Origin: Hyphomonadaceae bacterium
Lineage (GTDB): Bacteria; Pseudomonadota; Alphaproteobacteria; Caulobacterales; Aquidulcibacteraceae
Assembly: GCA_003526465.1 (NCBI GenBank)
Contig: DPWD01000259.1
Location: 254 to 9,708 of the forward strand
Reading direction: 5' to 3'
DNA: 9,455 nt
Shown here: piece by piece, positions 1 to 5,710 of the stretch
Numbering within the stretch: position 1 is the stretch's first letter
Layout: every line of letters starts with the position of its first letter
Notes under the pieces: model-generated
The model's input: only the letters and a program-made list of their open reading frames with translations
What the model was told of the DNA's origin: nothing
Database searches by the model: none
Translations under genes and position numbers: made by a program

Positions 1-60
1 CCACACATATTCGCGCACGATCGCGCCCGCGCCATCAGCCTCAGCCATCAACCGCCCGTC
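1..60 (-). pseudogene. RHS core fragment, continues past left edge
   Basis: Read on the minus strand this encodes DGRLMAEADGAGAIVREYVW, nearly identical to residues 217-236 of the RHS protein encoded just to its right (DGRLMAEADGTGAIVREYVW). By eye the DNA matches positions 1533-1592 at about 52 of 60 bases. The similarity stops sharply at position 61: upstream (rightward) there is no RHS-like sequence in this frame. It is therefore a second copy of an RHS core that begins abruptly and continues leftward out of the window. Whether it leads to another complete core and toxin tip cannot be seen. The first 27 bases are identical between the copies, consistent with a recent duplication or recombination. 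Confidence 0.75.
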
Positions 61-65
61 GTGGA

Positions 66-263
66 TCAAGAATCCCCCTCGACACTTTCGGCGTCCTGCA
101 TCTGCGCGACATTGCCAGCGGACCCGCTCGCCGCAACTCTAGTGCCGAGCCCAACGCCGACGGCTTCCCACCCCGCCACAATACCACCTAGTCCTCCCGT
201 GGCCGCATCAGCTGATACGTGGCGTGCATCGCGCACGATCGCGCCGTTAGTCTTGATCGTCAC
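66..263 (-). CDS. Small hypothetical protein (65 aa), doubtful
   Basis: A short frame starting at a GTG that overlaps the stop of the preceding membrane-protein gene (a GTGA overlap), with a GGAG-type ribosome-binding sequence about 10 bases upstream. The product is 65 residues with a Gly/Ala-rich, mildly hydrophobic middle (about residues 18-50) and an acidic tail. I recognise no family. It ends 5 bases before the RHS core fragment at the left edge. One stretch (NGAIVRD) is encoded by a 17-base sequence that also occurs, in the same reading frame, in both RHS core copies, so this could be decayed RHS sequence rather than a functional gene. Its support is the tight overlap and the possible ribosome site; I regard it as about as likely to be non-coding. 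Confidence 0.35.
   Translation of the reverse strand: MTIKTNGAIVRDARHVSADAATGGLGGIVAGWEAVGVGLGTRVAASGSAGNVAQMQDAESVEGDS
229..245. repeat. 17-bp repeat shared with RHS core copies
   Basis: The 17 bases TCGCGCACGATCGCGCC occur here, at 11-27 and at 1543-1559. The latter two are in the homologous RHS core segment (encoding GAIVRE). The third copy lies inside the small doubtful gene in the same codon phase, with no similarity on either side. It could be a recombination footprint, or chance convergence in GC-rich sequence. Confidence 0.5.
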
Positions 264-568
264 CGCCACATATCTCCGATGTAGCCCGCCAATCGGTGAA
301 GCGCAGCCACCAACACGCCGCAAACAACCGCACCGCCAAGGTAGCCTGCCAACAGCGCCTGCCATGACTTACCGGCCTCTGCCACGATCCACCAAACGGC
401 GCTTCCAATCGGTCCGCCGACTGCGTATGGCCAATCCCTTCCGAATTTCATGTGCAGACTGCCGGACTGGAGCGACAAAATGACTAGCAGAGTGGCGAGG
501 GGGTAAAGAAACCAGAGAAGCCAAATACTCTCTACAGAGCGCACAGGAGCTGATCTCCGGAAAGTCAC
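260..568 (-). CDS. Small membrane protein (102 aa), possible immunity partner
   Basis: The GTG start overlaps the stop of the upstream membrane-protein gene (GTGA), implying translational coupling. A GGAGGG sequence lies 13 bases upstream of this GTG, rather far; an alternative GTG is at 544. The frame is open further upstream, but there it overlaps the neighbouring gene, so the longer version is unlikely. The product has three hydrophobic segments: about residues 15-34 (starting SIWLLWFLYP), 48-63 (YAVGGPIGSAVWW) and 69-91. No family is recognised. It lies downstream of an RHS gene and just before the next RHS core fragment, the position of immunity genes in RHS modules. That role is inferred from position alone. 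Hydrophobic content and the coupled start support it as a real gene. Confidence 0.6.
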   Translation of the reverse strand: MTFRRSAPVRSVESIWLLWFLYPLATLLVILSLQSGSLHMKFGRDWPYAVGGPIGSAVWWIVAEAGKSWQALLAGYLGGAVVCGVLVAALHRLAGYIGDMWR

Positions 569-846
569 TTGCGCACCGATGCCCTCCAGCGCCTGCCGTA
601 AAACACGTACTGCACGCAGTATGCGCTTCCGAAGACGAGTGGAATCAGTGCCCAGTCTGCGAACGTGCCATCGAAGATCATCCCAACTGGGGTATAGAGG
701 ACAAAACCTGCCAATCCCAAAAGACCTGACCACAATATCGTGAGTTTCGGATGACGAGGAAAAAATAGCATCGCGACCGCAAGAATCGCGGAAACGATCA
801 AATGGATTCTGATGGCTTCGTTCGAGAGGTCGAGCGAATCAAACAC
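565..846 (-). CDS. Small membrane protein (93 aa) directly after RHS gene
   Basis: I chose GTG at 846, which has a GAGA sequence 6 bases upstream. A TTG at 852 overlaps the RHS stop (TTGA) and is the alternative, giving 95 residues. The product begins VFDSLDLSNEAIRIH and has three predicted membrane helices: about residues 16-31 (LIVSAILAVAMLFFP), 37-58 and 64-82. A basic tail follows (RRWRASVRK). No family is recognised. A small gene immediately 3' of an RHS tip is normally the cognate immunity protein, and membrane immunity proteins usually protect against toxins acting at the inner membrane. Here that is positional inference only. Its stop is coupled to the next small membrane gene. Confidence 0.65.
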   Translation of the reverse strand: MFDSLDLSNEAIRIHLIVSAILAVAMLFFPRHPKLTILWSGLLGLAGFVLYTPVGMIFDGTFADWALIPLVFGSAYCVQYVFYGRRWRASVRK

Positions 847-848
847 TA

Positions 849-1172
849 TCAATCTCGTTGTTCGCGGCGGGGAGCGGGAGCATCAATGGCGTCCCCGTAG
901 AAATTGATGGCGTCTCCGTAGACATACATGGCGGTCTCGAAAAGAGCACCCGAGGTGGCGGCCTCCACAGCGCCTCCAAGAGAAAATCCTGCGCCACTCG
1001 CGAGACCGCTCAATATAGCCGACCGGAAGCCAATGTTGCAAAACGCTGGCTGTCCCCGTGTGACATTCTGTAAGACCTGCATACCAACATCTGTCGCGAA
1101 TCCGGCGGCGAAGCCCAATGCAAATCTACCTTGCGGAGAAGCCAACACCGCGCCAGCAAGCCATAACAACTG
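849..1172 (-). other. RHS C-terminal tip, unrecognised domain
   Basis: This is the part of the RHS gene after the DPDG core boundary. It begins QLLWLAGAVLASPQGRFALG, continues with a Gly-rich stretch containing DVGMQVLQNVTRG and AILSGLASGAGFSLGG, and ends with YGDAINFYGDAID and a charged tail. The Gly-rich part resembles the linker often seen between RHS cores and toxins. After it only about 40 residues remain, short for a toxin domain. The tip may be a small membrane-active peptide or a truncated remnant. Confidence 0.5.
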
Positions 1173-2240
1173 GCCATCCGGATCGACGTAATTCAGCGGA
1201 TCCTGCCCCACATACGAGTACACATTCGGCCCGCCGGCAAGCCCGATCGGGTCGGGCTCGGCGTAGCGGCCGAGGCCTGGATCGTAGTCGCGCATCCAGT
1301 TCTGGTGCAGGCCGGTCTCGCCCTGCAGCTGCTGGCCTGGCAAACGCAAATCCAGCGGCGTTGTCGCGGTGAAAATCGTCGCCGCCCCGAACGGCGTATA
1401 GGACGCATCCCACACCTTGGCCTTGCCCGCGTCCGTCATCGCCACCGGCTCGCCGCGATGGCTGGCGTGGATGTAGAAGAGCGTTGAACTCCCCCCGCTC
1501 ACATTCACGGCCGCCAAAGGCAAATCCTCAAGCCACACATATTCGCGCACGATCGCGCCGGTTCCGTCCGCCTCAGCCATCAAGCGGCCATCCGGGAAAT
1601 AGAGATATTCCCGGCTCACGTTTGGCGCCCCCGTCACCACCCGCGTGATCCGCCGACCGGCTGCGTCGTAGCCGTAGCTCGCAACCAGCGAGCCGTTCAG
1701 GCGCGCCTCGATCAAACGGCCGTTGGCGTTGTAAGTGTAGGCAAACGTGCCCGTTCCGGTGCGTACGTCCTGCGATGTCTGTCCATTCAGGCGATAGCTG
1801 ATCGTGCGGCGCGCCGCGCCCACTTGATCGCGCACCTCGCTCAAGCGGTTCGAGGTCGTGGGATAGATGTAGTCGTCGTACGTGGTGACGCTGGAGACAA
1901 GCCGCGTCTCGCGCGTGCGATTGCCGGCCGCGTCGTAAGTCCAGCTGGTGACATCGGCGCCGACGGTCTGCGACTGCAAGCGCGCCGCGTTGGTGTAGGC
2001 GTAGCTCGCCGAGCGCGATGGATTGACCGCGTCCGTTGTCGACGCCACCGCGCCAGCGGCGTCGCGGCCGAACGTCATGTTCACCGTCGCACCGCTCACC
2101 GCGCCCGTCACCGCGATCCCCGTCAGCCAATAATTCTCGCCCCAATCGACATGCCCCGTGCGCGGTCGTCGCGGTGAACACCGTCGCCGCGCCGAACGGC
2201 GTGTACGAGGCATCTCACGCCTTCCGCTGAATCCGCCCAT
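849..2240 (-). CDS. RHS repeat-associated core protein, 5'-truncated
   Basis: RHS proteins form a shell of YD repeats that encloses a variable C-terminal toxin. Numbered from the ATG at 2240 (GTG at 2243 is the alternative), residues 1-30 are Arg-rich and look like out-of-frame sequence from an older core fragment. Genuine RHS sequence begins near residue 30. YD motifs are visible at about 100 (WTYDAAGNRT), 168 (YTYNANGRL) and 189 (YGYDAAGRR). The core signature GLGRYAEPDP is at about 322, and the conserved end is YVGQDPLNYVDPDG (343-356). The 107-residue tip after it is Gly/Ala-rich and hydrophobic, with a double YGDAI motif near the end and no toxin family I recognise. The 463 residues lack the long N-terminal part of a full RHS protein, so this is an orphan core-tip gene. 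Its start overlaps the stop of the preceding membrane gene (TGATG). Confidence 0.8.
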   Translation of the reverse strand: MGGFSGRREMPRTRRSARRRCSPRRPRTGHVDWGENYWLTGIAVTGAVSGATVNMTFGRDAAGAVASTTDAVNPSRSASYAYTNAARLQSQTVGADVTSWTYDAAGNRTRETRLVSSVTTYDDYIYPTTSNRLSEVRDQVGAARRTISYRLNGQTSQDVRTGTGTFAYTYNANGRLIEARLNGSLVASYGYDAAGRRITRVVTGAPNVSREYLYFPDGRLMAEADGTGAIVREYVWLEDLPLAAVNVSGGSSTLFYIHASHRGEPVAMTDAGKAKVWDASYTPFGAATIFTATTPLDLRLPGQQLQGETGLHQNWMRDYDPGLGRYAEPDPIGLAGGPNVYSYVGQDPLNYVDPDGQLLWLAGAVLASPQGRFALGFAAGFATDVGMQVLQNVTRGQPAFCNIGFRSAILSGLASGAGFSLGGAVEAATSGALFETAMYVYGDAINFYGDAIDAPAPRREQRD

Positions 2241-2241
2241 C
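2164..2241 (-). pseudogene. RHS core fragment with internal stop
   Basis: In a frame different from the RHS gene that overlaps it, this reads DGRIQRKA-stop-DASYTPFGAATVFTATT. That matches WDASYTPFGAATIFTATT of the main RHS core (encoded at 1359-1412), about 46 of 54 bases identical by eye. The conserved Trp codon TGG has become TGA. Similarity ends near 2160, where the main RHS frame takes over. The fragment begins at the stop codon of the upstream four-helix membrane gene. It is a relic of an earlier core, cut and joined to the present RHS sequence out of frame. Confidence 0.7.
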
Positions 2242-2641
2242 ACCTCGCCTTGCGAAGAACGCCGTACATTGCCTTGAGCCCATAGACTGTCAAAGTAAGG
2301 AAAACCCCGACGACCATAAGGGTTCCTGTAGTTAGCAGCTCCGATTGGTAGCGTAGCATGGGGCCTGGGCTAGCGGCGGCGAACTTTGACGGGGCCAGAT
2401 AGGAGACACAGAACGGCAAACAAGTAAGTGCAACAATCCAACCCAGGCGCGAAAAAACGAGTGCCCAGTTCACGCTTATGCCCCAAAACACGCAGACGCC
2501 CCAGAATGCCAAGGTGAGCACCCCTACGAAGGCAGAGGGAATCCCCGTGCTCGCGGCAAAACTAAGCATCCCCGCCCATACCAATACGACCAGATAGGCA
2601 CTTCCGTGGAGCACTCGGTGCAATAAGTTCGCCTGCTGCAT
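2240..2641 (-). CDS. Four-helix membrane protein (133 aa), possible immunity protein
   Basis: Start ATG at 2641 overlaps the stop of the preceding toxin-tail frame (TGATG). A GAGG sequence lies 5 bases upstream, which favours this ATG over the TTG at 2644. The product begins MQQANLLHRVLHGSAYLVVL and has four hydrophobic segments at about residues 13-31, 35-56, 65-84 and 103-124, ending in a basic tail (YGVLRKAR). I recognise no family. It follows a toxin-like C-terminal fragment and precedes an RHS core fragment, the usual slot of an immunity gene in a displaced RHS module. That function is inferred from position. Its stop overlaps the RHS start, so the run appears translationally coupled. 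Confidence 0.7.
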   Translation of the reverse strand: MQQANLLHRVLHGSAYLVVLVWAGMLSFAASTGIPSAFVGVLTLAFWGVCVFWGISVNWALVFSRLGWIVALTCLPFCVSYLAPSKFAAASPGPMLRYQSELLTTGTLMVVGVFLTLTVYGLKAMYGVLRKAR

Positions 2642-2958
2642 CAATGCCTCACAACAGGGCGACCATTTCTTCTGACGGGCCTCCCGCCGGGGTAGTTACG
2701 GCTGGGCAGCATCCCGAACGTGTCATTCGGTGTTAGGTCAAGAGGTGGGGGGGCCAGCCCTGCCGCACGCATCATGTCTGAAACTGAGTCGTTGCAGTTG
2801 CCACCGTTGGGGAGCAACCCGTATGGGCCCACGAATAGCCTTCGGGCTGCGGTCCGCGCGTCTTCGTCTTGATCGGCTGACCTATCAATTCGATAGCCGT
2901 CTCTATACCGATCTCCGTATCGATCAAAAAAATCATCGAGGGTTGGGAAATGTTCGCC
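2641..2958 (-). pseudogene. Orphan toxin C-terminus, papain-like N-C motif
   Basis: The frame is open up to a TTG at 3072, but above about 2958 it only shadows parE in another frame. Recognisable sequence starts near HFPTLDDFFDRYGDRYRDGY, rich in Asp, Arg and Tyr. It then contains GPYGLLPNGGNCNDSVSDMM, followed by RAAGL and TPNDTFGML. A short N-C-x-D-x-V block followed by AAGL and a TPN segment resembles the catalytic-Cys end of permuted papain-like (LRAT/NlpC-P60-type) domains found at RHS tips; the Cys would be the nucleophile. In such folds the catalytic His lies upstream, and here that region has been replaced by parE sequence. Likely an inactive remnant, about 105 residues. The family call is tentative; its status as a genuine former coding end is better supported. 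It is coupled to the four-helix protein gene by TGATG. Confidence 0.5.
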
Positions 2959-3152
2959 ACCAGGTCCCGTCCCGCGCTGGGGTCGAGCCGCCGGAAACCG
3001 GAGACCTTCGTCAGCACGGCCAAGCGCCGGTCGATCTGTTCGGCGTACTTGCGAGCCTGATGTTCGCCCCAACGCTCAATGCTCGATTGAAAAATCTCGG
3101 CCAGATCGCTCTCAGCGCGGGCTGAGAGAACTACGCGCTTGGCGCCGCTCAT
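2772..3152 (-). pseudogene. parE: ParE-type toxin, C-terminus lost
   Basis: ParE/RelE-fold toxins of type II systems act on DNA gyrase (ParE) or on mRNA (RelE). The start ATG overlaps the stop of the antitoxin gene (ATGA), the normal arrangement. Residues 1-67 look authentic: VVLSARAESDLAEIFQSSIE, then WGEHQARKYAEQIDRRL, matching the ParE N-terminal pattern (S..A..DL..I....WG..QA..Y...I). After about GRDLVAN (base 2952) the frame loses ParE character. It lacks the usual final beta strands and the RILH-like end, and the underlying DNA is better read in another frame as a toxin tail. The 126-residue open frame therefore probably encodes an inactive hybrid. A run of seven T bases (coding strand) at 2932-2926 would allow a -1 shift into the other frame. 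Confidence 0.7.
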
Positions 3153-3403
3153 TCGGCGGCGCTTGAGCCGGCCGCCACAGCATCGAACACCGCCATGACG
3201 CCCAGCGCTGAGCGTGGCCCCGTTTCGGCTTCGGCCAGTTCGGCGCGGAGCGCCGCGATCGGCTCTCCCGTCTCGGGATCGAAGTCGCCGTCAGCAAGCC
3301 TGCGCAGCGCATCGCGCACCACGTCGCTTTCGTCGGCATAACGCCCTCGGGCCACCAGGCCCTTGACGAAGGCGTCGAGCGCGGGGGGGAGGGTGAAAGG
3401 CAT
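3149..3403 (-). CDS. parD: ParD-type antitoxin
   Basis: Antitoxin of a type II toxin-antitoxin pair. It binds and neutralises ParE and, as a ribbon-helix-helix protein, normally represses its own operon. The 84-residue product begins MPFTLPPALDAFVKGLVARG, then RYADESDVVRDALRRL: the typical ParD layout of a short beta strand, helix, GRY turn and S-x-VVR-x-AL helix within the first 36 residues. The acidic C-terminal half (about 40-75) is the usual toxin-binding part. It appears complete, while its partner parE lacks its 3' end, so the antitoxin may persist without a working toxin. The ribosome site is weak (AGG about 9 bases upstream). The operator would be expected in the 78 bases between 3404 and 3481; I could not pick out a clear palindrome there. 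Confidence 0.85.
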   Translation of the reverse strand: MPFTLPPALDAFVKGLVARGRYADESDVVRDALRRLADGDFDPETGEPIAALRAELAEAETGPRSALGVMAVFDAVAAGSSAAE

Positions 3404-3481
3404 GATTGGCGCCTAGCACGGTCATGCATCGGAGGCCAGCGTCGAGGGCGTCAGTTGCGCGCGTAAACGCCGTACCTGCAC

Positions 3482-4168
3482 CTAAGCTGAGGAGGCGCCC
3501 GCGCGCGCACGAATAATTTCGTCTTGGGCTTGCACGATCGGGCCGAACGTCTTCAGCATGAATACGCAAGAAAAGGCGCCGAGAATGCTGCTCGCCAAAC
3601 CGAGATAAAGCGACATCATGTACAATTCTGGGTTTGTCGGTCCCGCTTCGTTGTTGCCCCCAGACTCCAGCGTAGCGCGAAATGACCACGTACCCAAGAT
3701 GTTGCTAAACACCCAGCTCGCCCACCACAGGGTGGCGACGAGGTCGTCGGGCTGGGAACGATCTGCGATCGCGAACGTGTCGCGCCAAATCTGCTTCAAC
3801 CCGCGGAAGGGCATCAGCAAGTTGGCGAGCGGCACGAAATACCAGCCAACTGCCCAGCCCGGAGGCATGCGCTCGCCCGGTGCCTCCAGCGTATTCAGAT
3901 TTTTGCCCATGCGAAACGTCAGACGCGCAGTGCTAATCACGCACATCAGGAAGACAAAAATCCAAAGTCCCACCGACGCGAGCGTCGCGAGCCCGATCAA
4001 GGGGACCTCGGGATTCTCGAAATCCTCCGGCCCGAGAATACCCGTCCATATTTCATAACTGCCAAGGGCGCCGCTGATCAGCTGAACGAGGAAGCCGGCG
4101 ACCAAAAAGAAGCGCAGCACTGTCCAGAGACTTCTCGGATTTCGAGGCCAAGTCTCGTTTTTCGCCAT
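3482..4168 (-). CDS. DUF4328-like membrane protein
   Basis: A 228-residue inner-membrane protein. Hydrophobic segments are at about 15-35, 56-82, 144-158 and 182-206, with a further stretch at 101-121. The signature PPGWAVGWYFVPLANLLMPF (101-120) followed by RGLKQIW matches the conserved block of the DUF4328 family as I remember it (Pro-Gly-x-Ala-x-x-W-x-x-x-P-x-x-N, then Pro-[FY]-x-x-x-x-x-[IL]-W). The biochemical function of the family is unknown to me. The start is secure: ATG at 4168 has a strong GGGGAGG site 7 bases upstream. It is the third gene of a same-strand run after trmL and hemF, 61 bases downstream of hemF, and could be co-transcribed or have its own promoter. A functional link to haem synthesis is not evident. 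Confidence 0.8.
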   Translation of the reverse strand: MAKNETWPRNPRSLWTVLRFFLVAGFLVQLISGALGSYEIWTGILGPEDFENPEVPLIGLATLASVGLWIFVFLMCVISTARLTFRMGKNLNTLEAPGERMPPGWAVGWYFVPLANLLMPFRGLKQIWRDTFAIADRSQPDDLVATLWWASWVFSNILGTWSFRATLESGGNNEAGPTNPELYMMSLYLGLASSILGAFSCVFMLKTFGPIVQAQDEIIRARAGASSA

Positions 4169-4229
4169 AACAGGTCCTCCCCGGTTCTTAGTCAGATTGG
4201 AGTGTATGGCCGCTAAGGGTCAAGCGCCT

Positions 4230-5123
4230 TCAAGGCCATTTCGCCGCTGGCGGCATGCTGGAGAGGATGCTCTCGACATTGCCGCCGGTTTTCAGTCCGA
4301 AGGTGGTGCCGCGGTCGTAGAGCAGGTTGAACTCAACGTAGCGGCCGCGCTGGACCAATTGCTCTTCGCGGTCGGCCTCGGTCCACGCTTCGTGCATATG
4401 CTTGCGCAGCAGCGGCGGATACGCCGCCTGGAACGCGCGGCCGACGTCTTGTGTGAACGCGAAATCGCGCTCCCAGCTGTCTTCGCCGTTTTCGCCGCTG
4501 GTATTGTGGTGATCGTAGAAGATGCCGCCGACGCCGCGCGGCTCGCCCCGGTGCGGCAGCCGGAAATACTCGTCGGCCCATTTCTTGTAGCGCGCGTACA
4601 AGCCTGCTTCGTGCTTCTCGCACGCGTCGCGATACGGCGCGTGGAAGGCGCGCGCATCTTCGCTTTCTTCGTTGCGCTGATAGGCTTGGGTGGGGTTGAG
4701 GTCGCCGCCGCCGCCAAACCACCAGCGTGTTGTGACGAGATGGCGCGTGTTCATGTGCGCGGCTGGGCAATGGGGATTGCGCAAGTGTGCGATCAGGGAG
4801 ATGCCGGACGCCCAGAAGCTGGGGTCGGTTTCGGCGCCGGGAATCTGCTTGGCGAATTCGGGGCTGAATTGGCCGTGCACCGTGCTCACATGCACGCCGA
4901 CTTTTTCGAAGAAGCGCCCGCGCATCATGCCGGCGACGCCGCCGCCTTGGTCGCTTGCGCCGTCGCCACGCCGCCAAGGCGTGCGCACGAAACGGCCGGG
5001 CTCGCCGGGATAGAGTGAGGCCGGCGCCTCGTCCTCCAGCCGTTCGAATTCAGCGCAGATTTGGTCGCGCAATTCCTCGAACCAGGCGCGGGCGCGCTGC
5101 TTGCGGGTTTCGCTCTCGTTCAA
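4230..5123 (-). CDS. hemF: Oxygen-dependent coproporphyrinogen III oxidase
   Basis: Converts coproporphyrinogen III to protoporphyrinogen IX by two O2-dependent oxidative decarboxylations, a late cytoplasmic step of haem synthesis. With the TTG at 5123 the protein has 297 residues, normal for HemF. Family blocks in order: [15 protein letters not shown] and [11 protein letters not shown] (about 61-86), AHMNTR (122-127, holding the conserved catalytic-region His), [12 protein letters not shown] (133-144), RGVGGIFYD (196-204) and [20 protein letters not shown] (260-279), ending in ESILSSMPP. No ATG is available at the 5' end. The TTG at 5123 overlaps the trmL stop (TTGA) and has GGGAGA 7 bases upstream; a TTG at 5138 is possible but has no such site. 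It is coupled to trmL and diverges from the haem-using bc1 operon. An oxygen-requiring enzyme implies aerobic haem synthesis. Confidence 0.95.
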   Translation of the reverse strand: MNESETRKQRARAWFEELRDQICAEFERLEDEAPASLYPGEPGRFVRTPWRRGDGASDQGGGVAGMMRGRFFEKVGVHVSTVHGQFSPEFAKQIPGAETDPSFWASGISLIAHLRNPHCPAAHMNTRHLVTTRWWFGGGGDLNPTQAYQRNEESEDARAFHAPYRDACEKHEAGLYARYKKWADEYFRLPHRGEPRGVGGIFYDHHNTSGENGEDSWERDFAFTQDVGRAFQAAYPPLLRKHMHEAWTEADREEQLVQRGRYVEFNLLYDRGTTFGLKTGGNVESILSSMPPAAKWP

Positions 5124-5584
5124 TCCAACTTCTCCCAAGCCCCGGTTTGGCGCATGGCCTCGGTCAACACCACCGCCCCCGCGACCACGACGTTGAGGGA
5201 GCGCAAGCCGGCGCGCATCGGCACCCGCACGCTGGCCTGGGCGGCGGCGTAGAGTTCACCCGGCGAACCGGCGCTTTCGCGGCCTAGGATCAAGGTGTCG
5301 CCTGTGGAAAACGCGAAATCCTGGAACCGCGCGGCGCCATCGGTTTCGACCAGGACCAGGCGCCCGCCGCCTCGTTCCGGCGCCGCACAAAAGGCAGCCA
5401 GGCTGGCATGGCGGAACACCCGGGCCTTGTCGCCATAATCGAGCGCGGCTCGTTTCACGGCGGTATCGGTGAGCGGGAAGCCGCAGGGCTCGATCACGTC
5501 GAGCGCCACCCCCAGACAGGCGGCGAGGCGAATGGCCGCGCCGAGATTCTGGGGGATGTCAGGTTGATACAGAGCGAGGCGCAC
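5120..5584 (-). CDS. trmL: tRNA (cytidine(34)-2'-O)-methyltransferase TrmL
   Basis: SPOUT-class, SAM-dependent enzyme that methylates the 2'-OH of the wobble base (C34/cmnm5U34) of tRNA-Leu isoacceptors. From the GTG at 5584 it has 154 residues, close to the roughly 157 of E. coli TrmL. Visible motifs: [20 protein letters not shown] at the N-terminus (family E/Q-P-x-I-P-x-N-x-G), [11 protein letters not shown] (about 96-106, the G-R-E-S-x-G-x-P SAM loop) and [20 protein letters not shown] followed by EAMRQTG (about 118-147, the SLN motif of the knot). The frame is open to a TTG at 5638, but GTG 5584 aligns with the family start and has GGAGG exactly 7 bases upstream. It is the first gene of the minus-strand trmL-hemF unit, divergent from petA. 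Confidence 0.93.
   Translation of the reverse strand: MRLALYQPDIPQNLGAAIRLAACLGVALDVIEPCGFPLTDTAVKRAALDYGDKARVFRHASLAAFCAAPERGGGRLVLVETDGAARFQDFAFSTGDTLILGRESAGSPGELYAAAQASVRVPMRAGLRSLNVVVAGAVVLTEAMRQTGAWEKLD
5124..5136 (-). promoter_or_regulatory. Ribosome-binding site for hemF TTG start
   Basis: GGGAGA (5136-5131) lies 7 bases upstream of the TTG at 5123, inside the end of trmL. It is the main reason for preferring this TTG. Confidence 0.6.
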
Positions 5585-5596
5585 GTTAGAGCCTCC
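5585..5596 (-). promoter_or_regulatory. Ribosome-binding site deciding trmL start
   Basis: A perfect GGAGG (5596-5592) sits 7 bases before GTG 5584. It fixes the start there rather than at the upstream in-frame TTG (5638). Confidence 0.75.
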
Positions 5597-5710
5597 AACG
5601 CCGGAGAATCGGGGCGAAATCGGGGAATCGGTTAGCATGCGGCGACGCGCCGCGCGCTGGCGAACCTCGGACTAGCCTAGCTTTGACCGGGAACCAAGCG
5701 GAGCGGGCGA
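5585..5710. promoter_or_regulatory. Divergent intergenic region, trmL/petA promoters expected
   Basis: These 126 bases separate the divergent trmL-hemF and petABC units, so promoters for both must lie here or just inside the flanking genes. I could not assign -35/-10 boxes with confidence: a TTGACC at 5683-5688 is too close to the petA start to serve it. Three AATCGG units (5607, 5618 and 5626 on the + strand; CCGATT for trmL) lie 15-47 bases upstream of trmL and could be a regulator site. The stretch 5640-5662 is very GC-rich. Confidence 0.4.

Noticed and set aside
61..483. 140-codon plus-strand frame at the left end
   Set aside because: Pro/Ser/Thr/Ala-rich shadow opposite the minus-strand membrane-protein genes, with no motif.
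888..925. Short direct repeat (GGCGTC, CCGTAGA) as a CRISPR-like or mobile-element signal
   Set aside because: Two imperfect units only; they encode the doubled YGDAI motif at the RHS C-terminus.
1573..2181. 202-codon minus-strand frame inside the RHS gene
   Set aside because: Mostly an alternative-frame shadow of the RHS core. Only its first few residues (MFTATT) belong to the relic RHS fragment reported separately.
4197..5018. 273-codon open frame on the plus strand opposite hemF
   Set aside because: Antisense shadow of hemF; Ala/Val-rich with no recognisable motifs, while the minus strand carries every HemF block.
5683..5688. TTGACC as a -35 box for petA
   Set aside because: A -10 at normal spacing would fall on the petA start codon, and no suitable hexamer is there.
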